Source: Gyromitra esculenta (Eukaryota > Ascomycota > Pezizomycetes > Pezizales > Discinaceae). Taken from it: a stretch of 64,000 nt of DNA. The translations under genes were made by a program, and so were the position numbers. This document shows positions 10,956 through 20,894 of the stretch, piece by piece. The notes below the pieces were generated by a model. That model saw only the letters and a list, made by a program, of their open reading frames with translations, was not told where the DNA came from and searched no databases. Every line of letters begins with the position of its first letter. Positions within the stretch are counted from its first letter, which is position 1. The stretch lies in NCBI GenBank assembly GCA_038503075.1, contig JBCAML010000017.1, positions 1,178,001 through 1,242,000 on the forward strand, written 5' to 3'.

Positions 10956-11082
10956 TACAGGGGCATGTAGCTACCAAAGTCTAATCTGCGATTTGGCAGC
11001 AACCAAGCTCAAAGTGCAATGCAGCAACGCAGCAGCACGCCCACAAATAAAGAGATGTATGAAAATAATTTCGCTTTACTAG
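10956..11082 (+). repeat. Left TIR of the IS3EU-like transposon
   Basis: About 127 bp, roughly 85-90 percent identical in inverted orientation to 23841-23969. The shared core GCGATTTGGCAGCAACC and the inner end TTTCGCTTTACTAG mark the extent. The differences are mainly C/T and G/A transitions. Confidence 0.88.
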
Positions 11083-11132
11083 TGGCCTCAGGAATTGAAT
11101 TAATTGTGTCTAGAGAAGTATCTCTTACATGG

Positions 11133-11520
11133 TTTCATGGATGGTTGTTCGGTTGTTGGGTCTGTTATGTGAATATTCGGTTAACTTATGTTCGTTATAT
11201 TTCTTTGGGTTTATATTACAATGTGTCATACGTTTGTCATCGGAAGGACGGAATATGGGTATATAAGCGAAGAGCTTTCCCCTCTTATTGTACTTTTTCT
11301 TCTCTTCTCTTTAAGCAACGTCTTCTATTGTTTACCAAATACAAAACCTCGGTTACACCTTGTAACCCTCGCTGTCGCCGTCTTCAAGCCCTCTTTATTT
11401 GAGGAATTCGTAGAGCTTGTGGAATCTCCGTATACACTCTTGCTGGTAGTTTCTCGCTCAAGTAGCACTGCTCATCTTGGGGGATACCCAAGAGCTTGAC
11501 GAGAATCTCACTCCTTGAGA
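11133..11520 (+). mobile_element. Solo LTR, family 1
   Basis: A 388-bp LTR from TTTCATGGATGG to CTCCTTGAGA, slightly shorter than its relatives. Flanks CATGG (11128-11132) and CATAG (11521-11525) are a target duplication with one G to A change. It lies between the left TIR and the transposase stop of the IS3EU-like element. Confidence 0.9.
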
Positions 11521-11913
11521 CATAGTAACTTAATATATTCTAGGTCATCCTATTCCTCCAAAATTTGAGCTTTATTCACTATTAGAATCATGTTCTGTCC
11601 CACTATTATCAGCTGTTACATCACTTTCTTCTTCCCCATAAAACTCTTTCTCGACCTCCACAACTGACTGCTGCCTCTTTCTTTTCTTGCTGCTAGGCTT
11701 GTGTTCTTTAGGTTTAGGAAGAAGCGAAAGTACAGGATTTTGATTTCCCTTGCTAACATGCTTTTGCACATGAATTTTCAAAAAGCAATAAATATCAAAA
11801 TGAGATTTTTGACCATCAGGCATACAATCTTCACAGCTAATATTAGTTGGAAAGCCAGCTTTAACCAGCAAAGAATAACAGTAAGCCATTGTGGCGTCCA
11901 GTAAATATATATT

Positions 11914-12326
11914 TCTCAAGGGGCGAGGTTTTGTCTTCAAGCTCTCAGGTATCCCCCGAGATGAGCAGTGCTACTTGAAGGGAAAACTAAGCGACGAGAG
12001 TATTCACGATGTTCCACAGGCTCTACGAAGTGTTTTCAAGTATGGAGGACTTGAGGGCGGCGACAGCGTAGGATTATGAGATATAACCGAAGGTTGTATT
12101 GTGAAATACAGGAGTGTACTATAGAAGACGTTGCTTAAAGAGAAAAGAAGGAAAAGCACAACAAGAGGGGAAATCCCTTCGCTTATATATCCCATTCCAA
12201 CTCGCTCAATGACAAAGACTTGACTCACTGCAACGGAAACCTAAAGAAACACAAAGAATAACAACGTAACACAATAGCCTTGTACCCTTATACCCGACGA
12301 ACCAACGAAAACAGTTATCCGTGAAA
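11914..12326 (-). repeat. 3' LTR of element C
   Basis: 413 bp, TTTCACGGATAAC to CCCCTTGAGA on the minus strand. It carries GGGATATATAAGCGAAGG upstream of TTTAAGCAACGTC. It serves as the U3/poly(A) source. Compared with the 5' LTR it differs in a single block (about 12172-12194). Confidence 0.95.
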
Positions 12327-12338
12327 GTACCCCCTCCC

Positions 12339-15300
12339 TTATAGCCGTGAGCTCCTGCGAACACTAACCAGACCTTCTTTAGGTTTACCCGGATATTGTT
12401 GGTGAAAGACATCCACCGCTTCAGTCTCCGTATGGTAATCAGCTGGTTCCCATGTAGGTAAGGCATAACCTGTCCATTCCACCAGGTATTGTAGTTTTCC
12501 GTGGCGAAGGCGAGAATCTAGGATACTCTCGACAAGATATTCTTCATGATCGTTGACTTGGATCGGAGGTGGAGGTGGAATAATCTGGCCCGGGAGTGGG
12601 TCAACAGGAGCAGCTCTGATCAGTGAAACGTGAAATACCGGATGGTATTTCATAGACGATGGCAGGTCTATCTCATAGGCATATGCAGAGATTATTCGTT
12701 TCACAGGGAAAGGACCACTCCACTTCCAGTCTAATTTCCTTGAATTCCTAGTCGTCCTCATGTTCTTCATAGATATGAAGACACGGTCATTGACTTTGAA
12801 TGAAGGGGCGGGGGTACGGTGCTGATTAGCACTGGTCTCGAAAATATCTTGTGCCGTCTTCATTTGGACTCGAAGGAAGTCTCTAAGTTCTTCCATCTTA
12901 GAGGCGAAGTCATTGGCATCGAGGGTCTGAGGGGAGCGGTCATTGGGGATGATGGAAGTATCAAAGCGAGGATGGTACCCATAGTTGGCGAAGAAGGGTG
13001 TAGCTTTCATACTGGCGGACTCTTGGTTATTAGCAGCGAACTCCGCAATAGGTAGCCATTTTGTCCAGTCGTCTTGTTGGTAAGAAACATAGCATCGAAG
13101 ATATTGTTCCATAACGGCATTAAGACGTTCGGTTTGACCATCTGTTTCTGGGTGGAAGGACGTTGACATCCGAGCGGAAATATTCAGGCGTTGGCAAAGA
13201 TATTTCCAAAACTTAGCGGTAAACTGCGTTCCTCTATCCGAAGTAATATGGGAGGGTAGTCCGTGGAGTTTCCAAACATTTTGGAGATAGAGTTCGGCTG
13301 TTTGCTCGGCGTTGACGGTTGTATTGCACGGGATAAGGTGCCGCATCTTCGAGAGTCGATCCACTACAACCATAATAGCATCAAAGCCGTTGGATTCTGG
13401 GAGACCGGTAACGAAGTCCATTGATAACTCTTTCCAGGGGCGGTTAGGGATAGGGAGTGGTTTCAGGATGCCTTGGGTACCGAGGGTACTTGGTTTTGCT
13501 CGCCGACATGTATGACAGTTTCGCGTATAACGGCCAATGTACTCTCTCATCTTTGGCCAATAGAAATGCCTTGAAATGAGTTCGAAGGATTTTTCACGTC
13601 CTGGGTGGCCAGCTGAGGGGGCGTCATGATGTCGTTGTAGAATGAGGAGGCGAAGAGGGTCATGATCCGGGATATAGAGTTTTTGCCGGTAATAAAGGCG
13701 GTTGTTGACTTCAGTACAGTCACCTAGGGTGATCTCCTTGGATTGTCGTTCACCATTTTTAAGTGCTAGGAGGATTTTTTGTGGGAACGGGTCAGCATTA
13801 TATCCAAGGTTCATTAAAGTATCGAGGGAGGCATCCAATTCAGCGGGTTCATTTGATAAAGAACCCGAAAACAAACTCAACTTAGGATCAACGTTCTTCT
13901 CTTTTAAGACTACTTGGTGTTGGTGTCTTAGTCTTTCATCCCCTTCTTCAGGGAGATCTCCTGATCTCCGAGTCAGTGCGTCCGGTTTTCCTCCTTGTAC
14001 CCCTGGTCTATAGGTAATGACGAAGTCAAAACGTGAGAGGTATTCTGCCCATCTGACCTGTCGTCGATTAAGTTGCTTGGTGGTCATGAAATATTCCAAG
14101 TTCTTATGATCAGTGATAACCGAGATGGGTAGTTCAGATCCTTCAAGCTCTGGCCTCCATTCCTCGAAACAGCGTATAATAGCGAGAAGTTCCTTATCAT
14201 AGATCTCGTAGTTGCATTCAGCTGGTGAATGCTTCTTGGAGAAGAAGGCCACAGGATGGAGTACGCCGTTATCGTCAAGTTGGGAGAGAACACCGCCGGA
14301 GACGAAGTCAGAAGCATCAGATTCTACAAAGATTTTCTTTCGAGGGTCGAAGTGGATGAGAACGGGGGCTTTAGTAAAGGCATCCTTCAGGGCTTCAAAT
14401 GCGAGTTCTGCTTCGACCGTCCATTCAAAGACAACACCTTTTCTTGTAAAAGCAGTAAGGGGGGCGGCTAATCGGGAAAACCCTAGAATGAATCGTCGGT
14501 AGAAATTTGCGAACCCAAGAAAGGCTTGTACATCTTTAACTGACTTCGGGCGATTCCAATCCCGGACGGCTTTGAGTTTATCTTCGTCCATTTTAATACC
14601 TTCGGGGGTTAAGATTAGGCCGAGATATTTGATGGATTGTACATGGAACTCGCACTTCTCGGGTTTGAGAAGGATGTTATTAGCTTTTAAGGCATTGAGG
14701 ACCTGTCGGACGTGTACCTTGTGTTCGGCGAGAGTGTCGCTGTAGATAAGGATATCGTCGAGGTAAGCCGTGCAAAAGAGATCCAAATATTCTCGGAGAG
14801 AATCATTAACGAAGCGCTGGAAGGTACCGGGGGCATTGGTAAGACCGAAAGGCATCACCATATATTCGTATAAGCCATACCGGGTTTGGAAAGCTGTTTT
14901 CCACTCTTCTCCCTCGGCAATACGAATTTGATGGAAGCCGTCGCGGAGGTCTAGCTTCGAGTACCATTGAGCCTTTGCAAGGCGATCCAGAGTTTCTTTG
15001 ACCAGGGGGGATGTATATCGATCTTTAACTGTGAGAGCGTTAAGGCCACGGTAATCGACACAAAGGCGGAGGGAGCCATCGGGCTTGGCGGCGAAGAGGA
15101 CAGGAGAGCCGGCGGAGGAGGAACTGGCACGGATAAAGCCTTTTTCCAGGTTGTCCTCGATATACTTCTTAAGGACTAGAAGTTCATCTCGTGACATGCC
15201 ATAGAGAGGGCCAAACGGGGGTTCCTTGCCTTCTTGAAGCGTGATACGGTGGTCATAAGGGCGACGGGGGGGTAGTCCTTGAGCTTTCGCTTTGTCGAAC

Positions 15301-16028
15301 ATGTCCAGGTATTCATGATACTCTACGGGTATTCTTTGTCTCCATTCTTCCTTAGTAGTTCTACTATCAAGGACCTTATTTATCTCATAGAGAGACATCG
15401 AGTAAACTTGAATACCCTTTTTCCTGGCGAGCATGCGGAAGCTTGCGGCACCAATAAAGGCGGCATTAAGCTTAGCTGGAGGTGGGATAGCGGCGGCGGA
15501 AACAATAGGTTGCTTGGGGGCACAGTGGGTGGTGCAGAATTCAGAGTTGAATTCAATGCTTTTGTTGGCGAATTGTAAGTGGACGTCGTGGAGATTCATC
15601 CAGGGAATGCCGAGTACTAGGGGGTAATGTCCTAGTTTGGTGACAAAGAAGGGAGCTTTCTCGCTGTGTTGTTGGATGGAAAGCTCCAAGTGGCAAAGGT
15701 TAACAATATCTCCAGAAGCAATCGTTCGGCCATCAATAACTTCTAACTGGCGTGGGGTTTTGAGGGGAGATAATGGTAGGGAATGGTGACGCACGAATCT
15801 TTCGTCAATGAATGCAAATCCTGAAGCTCCGGTATCTAGAAGCGCATGTGTTTTGATAGTTTTATTTTGGTGGGTGAGACTACAAGAAACTACAAAGTGT
15901 TCCCCATCCAAGTTATCCTCCACACACACATCCGATACTGAAAACCCAGAAATAGAAAAAGCAGACAAAGACGAAAAATTGGGAACCTGAGCAGGGTCAC
16001 TTAGCGACTCAGGTTGGACTAGTTTAAA
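12339..16028 (-). CDS. Element C: Pol polyprotein (PR-RT-RNaseH-IN-chromodomain), via -1 frameshift
   Basis: 1229 codons from the slip site. Domains in order: aspartic protease (LLDTGASGFAFID), reverse transcriptase with catalytic AYLDDILIYS, RNase H ([13 protein letters not shown] and [12 protein letters not shown]), integrase zinc finger (HHDAPSAGH...CHTC), DDE core ([29 protein letters not shown]), and a chromodomain (YLVESILDSRL...LVEWTGYALPTWEPADYH), then RRSSRL. A C-terminal chromodomain defines chromoviruses and is thought to guide integration to modified histones. No ATG lies at the protease start; the frame is open back to TTT AAA CTA at the end of gag, so expression as Gag-Pol by -1 slippage fits. 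No lesion seen. Confidence 0.96.
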   Translation of the reverse strand, partial: FKLVQPESLSDPAQVPNFSSLSAFSISGFSVSDVCVEDNLDGEHFVVSCSLTHQNKTIKTHALLDTGASGFAFIDERFVRHHSLPLSPLKTPRQLEVIDGRTIASGDIVNLCHLELSIQQHSEKAPFFVTKLGHYPLVLGIPWMNLHDVHLQFANKSIEFNSEFCTTHCAPKQPIVSAAAIPPPAKLNAAFIGAASFRMLARKKGIQVYSMSLYEINKVLDSRTTKEEWRQRIPVEYHEYLDMFDKAKAQGLPPRRPYDHRITLQEGKEPPFGPLYGMSRDELLVLKKYIEDNLEKGFIRASSSSAGSPVLFAAKPDGSLRLCVDYRGLNALTVKDRYTSPLVKETLDRLAKAQWYSKLDLRDGFHQIRIAEGEEWKTAFQTRYGLYEYMVMPFGLTNAPGTFQRFVNDSLREYLDLFCTAYLDDILIYSDTLAEHKVHVRQVLNALKANNILLKPEKCEFHVQSIKYLGLILTPEGIKMDEDKLKAVRDWNRPKSVKDVQAFLGFANFYRRFILGFSRLAAPLTAFTRKGVVFEWTVEAELAFEALKDAFTKAPVLIHFDPRKKIFVESDASDFVSGGVLSQLDDNGVLHPVAFFSKKHSPAECNYEIYDKELLAIIRCFEEWRPELEGSELPISVITDHKNLEYFMTTKQLNRRQVRWAEYLSRFDFVITYRPGVQGGKPDALTRRSGDLPEEGDERLRHQHQVVLKEKNVDPKLSLFSGSLSNEPAELDASLDTLMNLGYNADPFPQKILLALKNGERQSKEITLGDCTEVNNRLYYRQKLYIPDHDPLRLLILQRHHDAPSAGHPGREKSFELISRHFYWPKMREYIGRYTRNCHTCRRAKPSTLGTQGILKPLPIPNRPWKELSMDFVTGLPESNGFDAIMVVVDRLSKMRHLIPCNTTVNAEQTAELYLQNVWKLHGLPSHITSDRGTQFTAKFWKYLCQRLNISARMSTSFHPETDGQTERLNAVMEQYLRCYVSYQQDDWTKWLPIAEFAANNQESASMKATPFFANYGYHPRFDTSIIPNDRSPQTLDANDFASKMEELRDFLRVQMKTAQDIFETSANQHRTPAPSFKVNDRVFISMKNMRTTRNSRKLDWKWSGPFPVKRIISAYAYEIDLPSSMKYHPVFHVSLIRAAPVDPLPGQIIPPPPPIQVNDHEEYLVESILDSRLRHGKLQYLVEWTGYALPTWEPADYHTETEAVDVFHQQYPGKPKEGLVSVRRSSRL
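15984..16028 (-). promoter_or_regulatory. -1 ribosomal frameshift signal, element C
   Basis: Minus strand: TTTAAAC (16028-16022), stop TAG (16021-16019), then the stem AACCTGAG (16015-16008) / CTCAGGTT (15991-15984). Relative to elements A and D (AACCAGAG/CTCTGGTT) one base pair is changed on both sides (A-U to U-A), a compensatory change. The inner hairpin GTCGC/GTGAC (one G-U) with a 3-base loop is also kept. Confidence 0.87.
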
Positions 16029-17290
16029 GACTCATTTGAAGAGCCTGGGGCCTCAAGGGCAAAGAACTGTGGTGGGAGCGGAGGAGGAGGAAGTGAGGAA
16101 GCGGGTGGCGTGGCGGCGGCAGCGGGGTTGGTGAGAGCACCCCTCATAGCAGGGCGTTTATTGGCAGAGGGGCAGTTGGAAAATATATGACCCTCGCCAG
16201 CACAAAACAAGCAGCGATTGTTATTTTGTCGCCAAGATTTTTCTTCGGGGGAGAGTTTTCTTCGTCCGTTGACCTGGACGTAGCGTTGATCCGGGGCAGG
16301 GCGAGAGGTGAAAGTGCGACCGAAGGATAGATCCATGGGGGCGAGCCCTCCAGGGGTAAACGAGGAGGCAGGGACGAAGGCAGGTGCGGCAGCGGGGGCG
16401 GAAAACTGTCCCATGTTGTTGCGATTATTCCCTCGTTTCTCCTCCCGTCTAGCACGAATACGATTATCAAGGCGGAGGAGTAAGGTGCACAGGGGCGCGA
16501 AACGAGTGGGGTAGTCGGCGATGGTGACAACTGCTTCTTTGAGATCCTCTGACATCCCATGGTCGAGGGCATCAACCTTGGCTGCCTCGTCATAATTCAG
16601 TCGTCCCATGATACGCTGGAAGTCGGCGAGGTAGGCAGAGAAATCTCGCTTGCCTTGTCGTAGCTGATGGAGCTCGCGACGAGCGGAACCGAGAGGGTCA
16701 GGGTCTCCGAAGGAGGTTTCCAAGTGGGCGATGAGTTCGGCGGCATTGATCCAGGAGGTAGTGCCATCGGCGAGGACAGTATGACGGACTTGTTCCAGGG
16801 CGGCTCCTTCCAGACGGTTGATGGTGTAGAGAACCATATTGTTCTCAGATGCGAAACGGTCAGCGTTAACTGAGAGCTTTGAGCGTAATTGTAGCACAAA
16901 GCCGGGAAGTTTTTCTCGGGACCCGTTGAATTTCTCTGGGTCCGGCATTCTTTCTGAACGGCCTCCTCTATCGTTATTAGCTGGGGGTGCTGGGGGTGCA
17001 GGGGGTGCGGGAGGAGCGGCAGAGCGAAGGCGGATGATTTCTTCGTTAGCTGTTTGTAGGTTGGCCGTGAGGTTTCCTACAATCAGTTGGGCGTTGTTCC
17101 GTTCTTGGGTCATTGTTTCGAGTTGGAGGTCGAGGACTTGATTGTCTTCCTGCTGCATTCTAAAGTGTTCTTCGAGCATGCGGTAGAAGCTGATGGGATC
17201 AGCACGCATTTGCATGTTGAACTGTTCCATTGATGGATAAGTCCAGGCGGGGACAGCGGGGGTTGATTCCGACATTGTGGCGTCGGTCAT
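16019..17290 (-). CDS. Element C: Gag polyprotein
   Basis: 423 aa (start at 17290; a second Met five codons on, MSESTPA, is an alternative). Predicted coiled-coil N-terminal region (HFRMQQEDNQVLDLQLETMTQERNN area), a Pro/Ala linker (PAPPAPPAPPA), a capsid-like core with LPGFVLQLRSKLSVNADRF, and one CCHC knuckle CLFCAGEGHIFSNC about 60 residues before the end. It terminates with SNESLN and TAG, the last three codons being TCT TTA AAC, the slippery site. Intact. Confidence 0.96.
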   Translation of the reverse strand: MTDATMSESTPAVPAWTYPSMEQFNMQMRADPISFYRMLEEHFRMQQEDNQVLDLQLETMTQERNNAQLIVGNLTANLQTANEEIIRLRSAAPPAPPAPPAPPANNDRGGRSERMPDPEKFNGSREKLPGFVLQLRSKLSVNADRFASENNMVLYTINRLEGAALEQVRHTVLADGTTSWINAAELIAHLETSFGDPDPLGSARRELHQLRQGKRDFSAYLADFQRIMGRLNYDEAAKVDALDHGMSEDLKEAVVTIADYPTRFAPLCTLLLRLDNRIRARREEKRGNNRNNMGQFSAPAAAPAFVPASSFTPGGLAPMDLSFGRTFTSRPAPDQRYVQVNGRRKLSPEEKSWRQNNNRCLFCAGEGHIFSNCPSANKRPAMRGALTNPAAAATPPASSLPPPPLPPQFFALEAPGSSNESLN

Positions 17291-17328
17291 GGGGGGGGGG
17301 AGGGGCTGGGTAGAGGGTGTGGATAAGG

Positions 17329-17337
17329 AAGCAACGT
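17329..17337 (-). other. Self-complementary primer-binding site of element C
   Basis: Minus strand ACGTTGCTT, two bases downstream of the 5' LTR end. It is the exact complement of AAGCAACGT found in every family-1 LTR about 50-60 bp after the TATA box, where transcription could begin. No tRNA 3'-end complement (starting TGG) is present. Tf1/sushi-type elements prime reverse transcription with the 5' end of their own mRNA, and that is the inferred use here. Confidence 0.72.
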
Positions 17338-17339
17338 AA

Positions 17340-17747
17340 TCTCAAGGGGCGAGGTTTTGTCTTCAAGCTCTCAGGTATCCCCCGAGATGAGCAGTGCTAC
17401 TTGAAGGGAAAACTAAGCGACGAGAGTATTCACGATGTTCCACAGGCTCTACGAAGTGTTTTCAAGTATGGAGGACTTGAGGGCGGCGACAGCGTAGGAT
17501 TATGAGATATAACCGAAGGTTGTATTGTGAAATACAGGAGTGTACTATAGAAGACGTTGCTTAAAGAGAAAAGAAGGAAAAGCACAACAACAGGGAAATC
17601 GACATATATATCCCATTCCAACTCGCTCAATGACAAAGACTTGACTCACTGCAACGGAAACCTAAAGAAACACAAAGAATAACAACGTAACACAATAGCC
17701 TTGTACCCTTATACCCGACGAACCAACGAAAACAGTTATCCGTGAAA
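17340..17747 (-). repeat. 5' LTR of element C
   Basis: 408 bp, TTTCACGGATAAC to CCCCTTGAGA on the minus strand; promoter region GGGATATATATGTCGATTTC. Differs from the 3' LTR only in that block (about 17590-17608), where the usual TATATAAGCGAAGGGATTTCCC reads differently and is 5 bases shorter. Confidence 0.95.
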
Positions 17748-17960
17748 ATATTATGGTCTTTAATATCAGTATATATATTATATAAGTAGGTTATAACAAC
17801 GACTTACCATAAAACTCTCTAGTATCTATATTTTGCAATTTTAGTGCTTTAATTTCATTAATTTTTTCCAACGAGAGTGGTTGGCCATAATTGAACATGT
17901 CTTCAAGAGGAAAAGTGTAATTGTAAAATGGTTCACCAGTTGCAAGATTTGGTCTATTGC

Positions 17961-18379
17961 TTTCACGGATGAAACTGGGTAATAGGTTAAGGCGAAGTTG
18001 TTGGTAGCAACGAAGGGTCGCCGGGATATAATGGCTTTGTTGTTCGGTTGTTTTTCGGTTATTGCTAGGTTGTTGTTTGTGCTACGGGAAAGCGGGGTAT
18101 TTAAAGTAAAGGATTTTCGGTCATTGTGGTTTCTCTTTTTCCTTCTTTCCTTAAGCAACGTTCTCGTTACCTTCTGCTGTAATTATCAAATACCATCTCG
18201 GTTCTACTTCAGAACCCTCGCTGTCGCCGTCTACCTCGCTGCACTTATCTCGCCTTGAGATAGACCTTAGTAGAACTTGTAGAGACACTGCACTCTTTAA
18301 ACGTGTTGTACCTTTGATTAAGTAGCACTGCTCACCTTCAGGGATACTGAAGGGCTTAACTCGAAGCTCAACCGTGAGA
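17961..18379 (+). mobile_element. Solo LTR, family 2
   Basis: A 419-bp LTR from TTTCACGGATG to CAACCGTGAGA, flanked by exact ATTGC (17956-17960 and 18380-18384). Family 2 shares ends and internal blocks with family 1 (TTAAGCAACGTTCTCG, AAGTAGCACTGCTCACCTT) but is otherwise distinct. It interrupts the IS3EU-like transposase between the codons for RKQ and NRPNLATG. Confidence 0.93.
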
Positions 18380-18959
18380 ATTGCTTTGTTTTCTAATTTT
18401 ATGGTTGTTCCATCTCTCGACAAAGGTGCATAACTTTGCTCGCAGTAGTGGAAGATATGTGTATAAAAGACTGATGGTACATCAGCAAAAATATTTTTTT
18501 CCTCCCTGACCTCCTGGAGGCCCGGGAGGCCCAGAAGGCTTGGAAGGCTCAGGGAGTAAATGTGCCTTCATGGAGGAGCGTACGACAACCCACTTCCTCC
18601 GGGAGTCAAGGCGGCCCAGGCACCCTCTCCCAGTGTCTCCTGGAGAGCTTGCCTGCTCCTCCATGCGTCTCCTGGAGATCTAGCTGTCTCCTCCAGGACG
18701 CCTCCAGGAGCTTCATGGAGAGGGTCACAGAGCGTGATATTCAGGGCTGATTCAGGTCCGATCCAGGTCCGTCACGCTGTCACGTCGCTTATTTGGGATA
18801 GTGGATTTTTTTTGTTTCGCGAAAATGTTTATTACAAGTCTATATGCTCTATATGCTCTATGTACAACGCATATATTCCAATAGACCCGATGCAGCTCCT
18901 TCCACGGCTCCTGCCCTTCCTATGGATCTTGCCCATCCCACGATCCTGAAAGCGCTTGG

Positions 18960-20150
18960 GGATTCGGGTCGGCTCTAGTGTGTTTATATGGTAGTAAGCG
19001 AGTAGTGGATACAGGAGCTCCTAAGCGAGCTCTAGGGGGTAGGGAGGCTTCCATATGGCAGGCAGCGAGCAGTCAATATAGGAGCTCCTAGGTGAGCTGT
19101 AGGGGTATTAAGAGCACGTCTATATGGTAGTCAGCGAGCTGTCTATATGGCAGTTGATATAGGAGCTCCCCAGGCGAGCTCCAGGGGGGTAGGGAGGCGT
19201 CTCGTTGGCAGGCAGCGAGCTGTCGGTATCGGAGCTCCCTAGGCGAGCAATAGGGGGATCAGGAGCGCGTCTATTTGGCAGGCAGCGAGCTGTTGATATA
19301 GAAGCTCTCTAGGCGAGCTCTACGGGGGTAGGGAGACGTCTCTTTGGCAGGCAGCGAGTAATTGATATAGGAGCTCTCTGGGTGAGCTCTAGGGGGTAGG
19401 GAGGGCGTCTATTTGGCAGGCAGCAAACAGTCGATATGGGAGCTCCTAGGGGTAGGGAGGCGTCTAGCGAGCAGCGGATATAGGAGCTCCTAGGCAAGCA
19501 ATAGGGGGATCAGGAGCGCGTCCATATGGCCGGCAGCGAGTAGTGGATACAGGAGCTCCTAAGCGAGCTGTAGGGGTGTTGAGAGCACGTCTATATGGTA
19601 GTCAGCGAGCAGTCAAAGCAGGAGCTTCCTAGGCGAGCTCTAGGGGGGGAGGTCGTCTATATGGCAGGCAGCGAGCAGTCAATATATGAGCTCTTTGGGC
19701 GAGCTCTAGGGGGAGCAGGAGTGCGTCTATATGGCAGTCAGCGAGCTGTCTAAGCAGGAGCTCCCAGGCGAGCCCGGGGCAGGCGAGCTCTAGGGGGGCA
19801 GGGAGCTCTAGGGGGGTAGGGAGCTCGTCTATATGGCTGGCAGCAAGTTGTCAATAAAGGAGCTCCTAAGCGAGCTTTAGGGGTGTTAGGAGCGTGTCTC
19901 TATAGCAGGCAGTGAGCTGTCGATATAGGAGCTCCCTAGGCGAGCTATAGGGGGGTAGGGAGGCGTCTCTTTGGCAGTCAGCAAGCTGTCGATATAGGAG
20001 CTCTCCAGGCGGGCTTCAAGGGTGTCAGGAGCGCGTCTGTAGGGCAGTCAGCGAGGTCTCTATAGAACTGCTTATATAGAGCCTTCATAGGCGGGCTTTT
20101 GGAGGGAGTCTATATGGCAGCCAATAGAGCAACTTCCTAGGGGGGTTCTG
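18960..20150. repeat. Minisatellite array, unit about 70-85 bp
   Basis: Roughly fifteen degenerate units built from GGCAGGCAGCGAGC, a variable AGTCGATATA block, the palindrome AGGAGCTCCT, GGCGAGCTCTAGGGGG and GTCTATATGG. Unit length and the order of sub-blocks vary, and one segment carries a doubled CTAGGGGGG(T/C)AGGGAG piece (near 19795). Open frames across it (for example 19309-19497) are by-products of the repeat. Confidence 0.88.
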
Positions 20151-20447
20151 GGGTGCTGATGTGGACGAGGAAGGAAGAGCTCAGGGATTGGAGCGAAGGG
20201 AGGCATGACTAAATGCTCCAAATCCCGTGGGTCAGGGGTCTCTAGCAAAGGGATCCCTCCAAGTCGTGTGGGTTAGGGCTCTCTAGCGAGAGAATCCGTT
20301 GAAATTTTCTCCAAGTCCCATGGGTTAGGGTTCGCCTAAGGTTCTTTGAGGGAGCGAGCTCTCCTGGAGGACGGGAAGTGGGGGGTATGAGAGTAGTTTT
20401 CTCCGGGAGGAAAAAGCTGCAGCAGAGACGTGCCAAAAGCTCCAGGA

Positions 20448-20857
20448 TTTCACGGATAAAGATCGGTAATGGGTCAAGGGTATTGTGTGGGTAGCAACGG
20501 GATCTCGGTCGGAAATATAATGTCTTTGTGTTTCGGTTGTATTCGGGTATGGGTTGTTGTATAGGAAAAGCGGGGTATTTAAGTGATGGATCTTGTTCGC
20601 TTGTTGTCTCTTTTTCTTTCTTTTCTTAAGCAACATTCTCGTTATACTTCTCTTGTACCAGTTTTAATATCACTTCGATTCTGCCTCAGAATCCTCGCTG
20701 TCGCCGTGAACAATCACCGATACTTCGCCTTGAGGTATACTCCCTGTAGGACTTGTAGAAACCTCGCACTCGTCGAAACGAGTTGATACCTCTCTTAAGT
20801 AGCACTGCTCACCTTCGGGGATACCGAAGGTCTTAACTGAGAGACTCAACCGTGAGA
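20448..20857 (+). mobile_element. Solo LTR, family 2
   Basis: 410 bp, TTTCACGGATAAAG to CAACCGTGAGA, flanked by exact CAGGA (20443-20447, 20858-20862). Inserted in the TA-flanked transposon, downstream of the minisatellite. Confidence 0.93.
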
Positions 20858-20894
20858 CAGGAGGAGAGCTTTGCGCTCCGGCTTCTCCAGGAGG

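Larger units (their letters stand above)
11914..17747 (-). mobile_element. Gypsy element C: complete Ty3/Gypsy chromovirus with TSD
   Basis: A 5834-bp element with 5' LTR 17340-17747 and 3' LTR 11914-12326, flanked by identical ATATT (11909-11913 and 17748-17752). Gag and pol are both open over full length, the polypurine tract GGGAGGGGGTAC abuts the 3' LTR (12327-12338), and the PBS sits 2 bases inside the 5' LTR. The LTRs look identical apart from one short block near the TATA box. It lies in the last exon of the IS3EU-like transposase. This is the only copy in the window with all parts present and could be recently active. Confidence 0.96.

Noticed and set aside
10942..10960. CTAAACCCTA next to the TIR looks like telomere repeat
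   Set aside because: Single occurrence; part of it is the 6-bp target duplication AAACCC, with ordinary sequence on both sides.
18960..20150. Regularly spaced repeats that could suggest a CRISPR array
   Set aside because: Eukaryotic context, repeats are degenerate and longer than CRISPR repeats, no unique spacers and no cas genes; it is a minisatellite.
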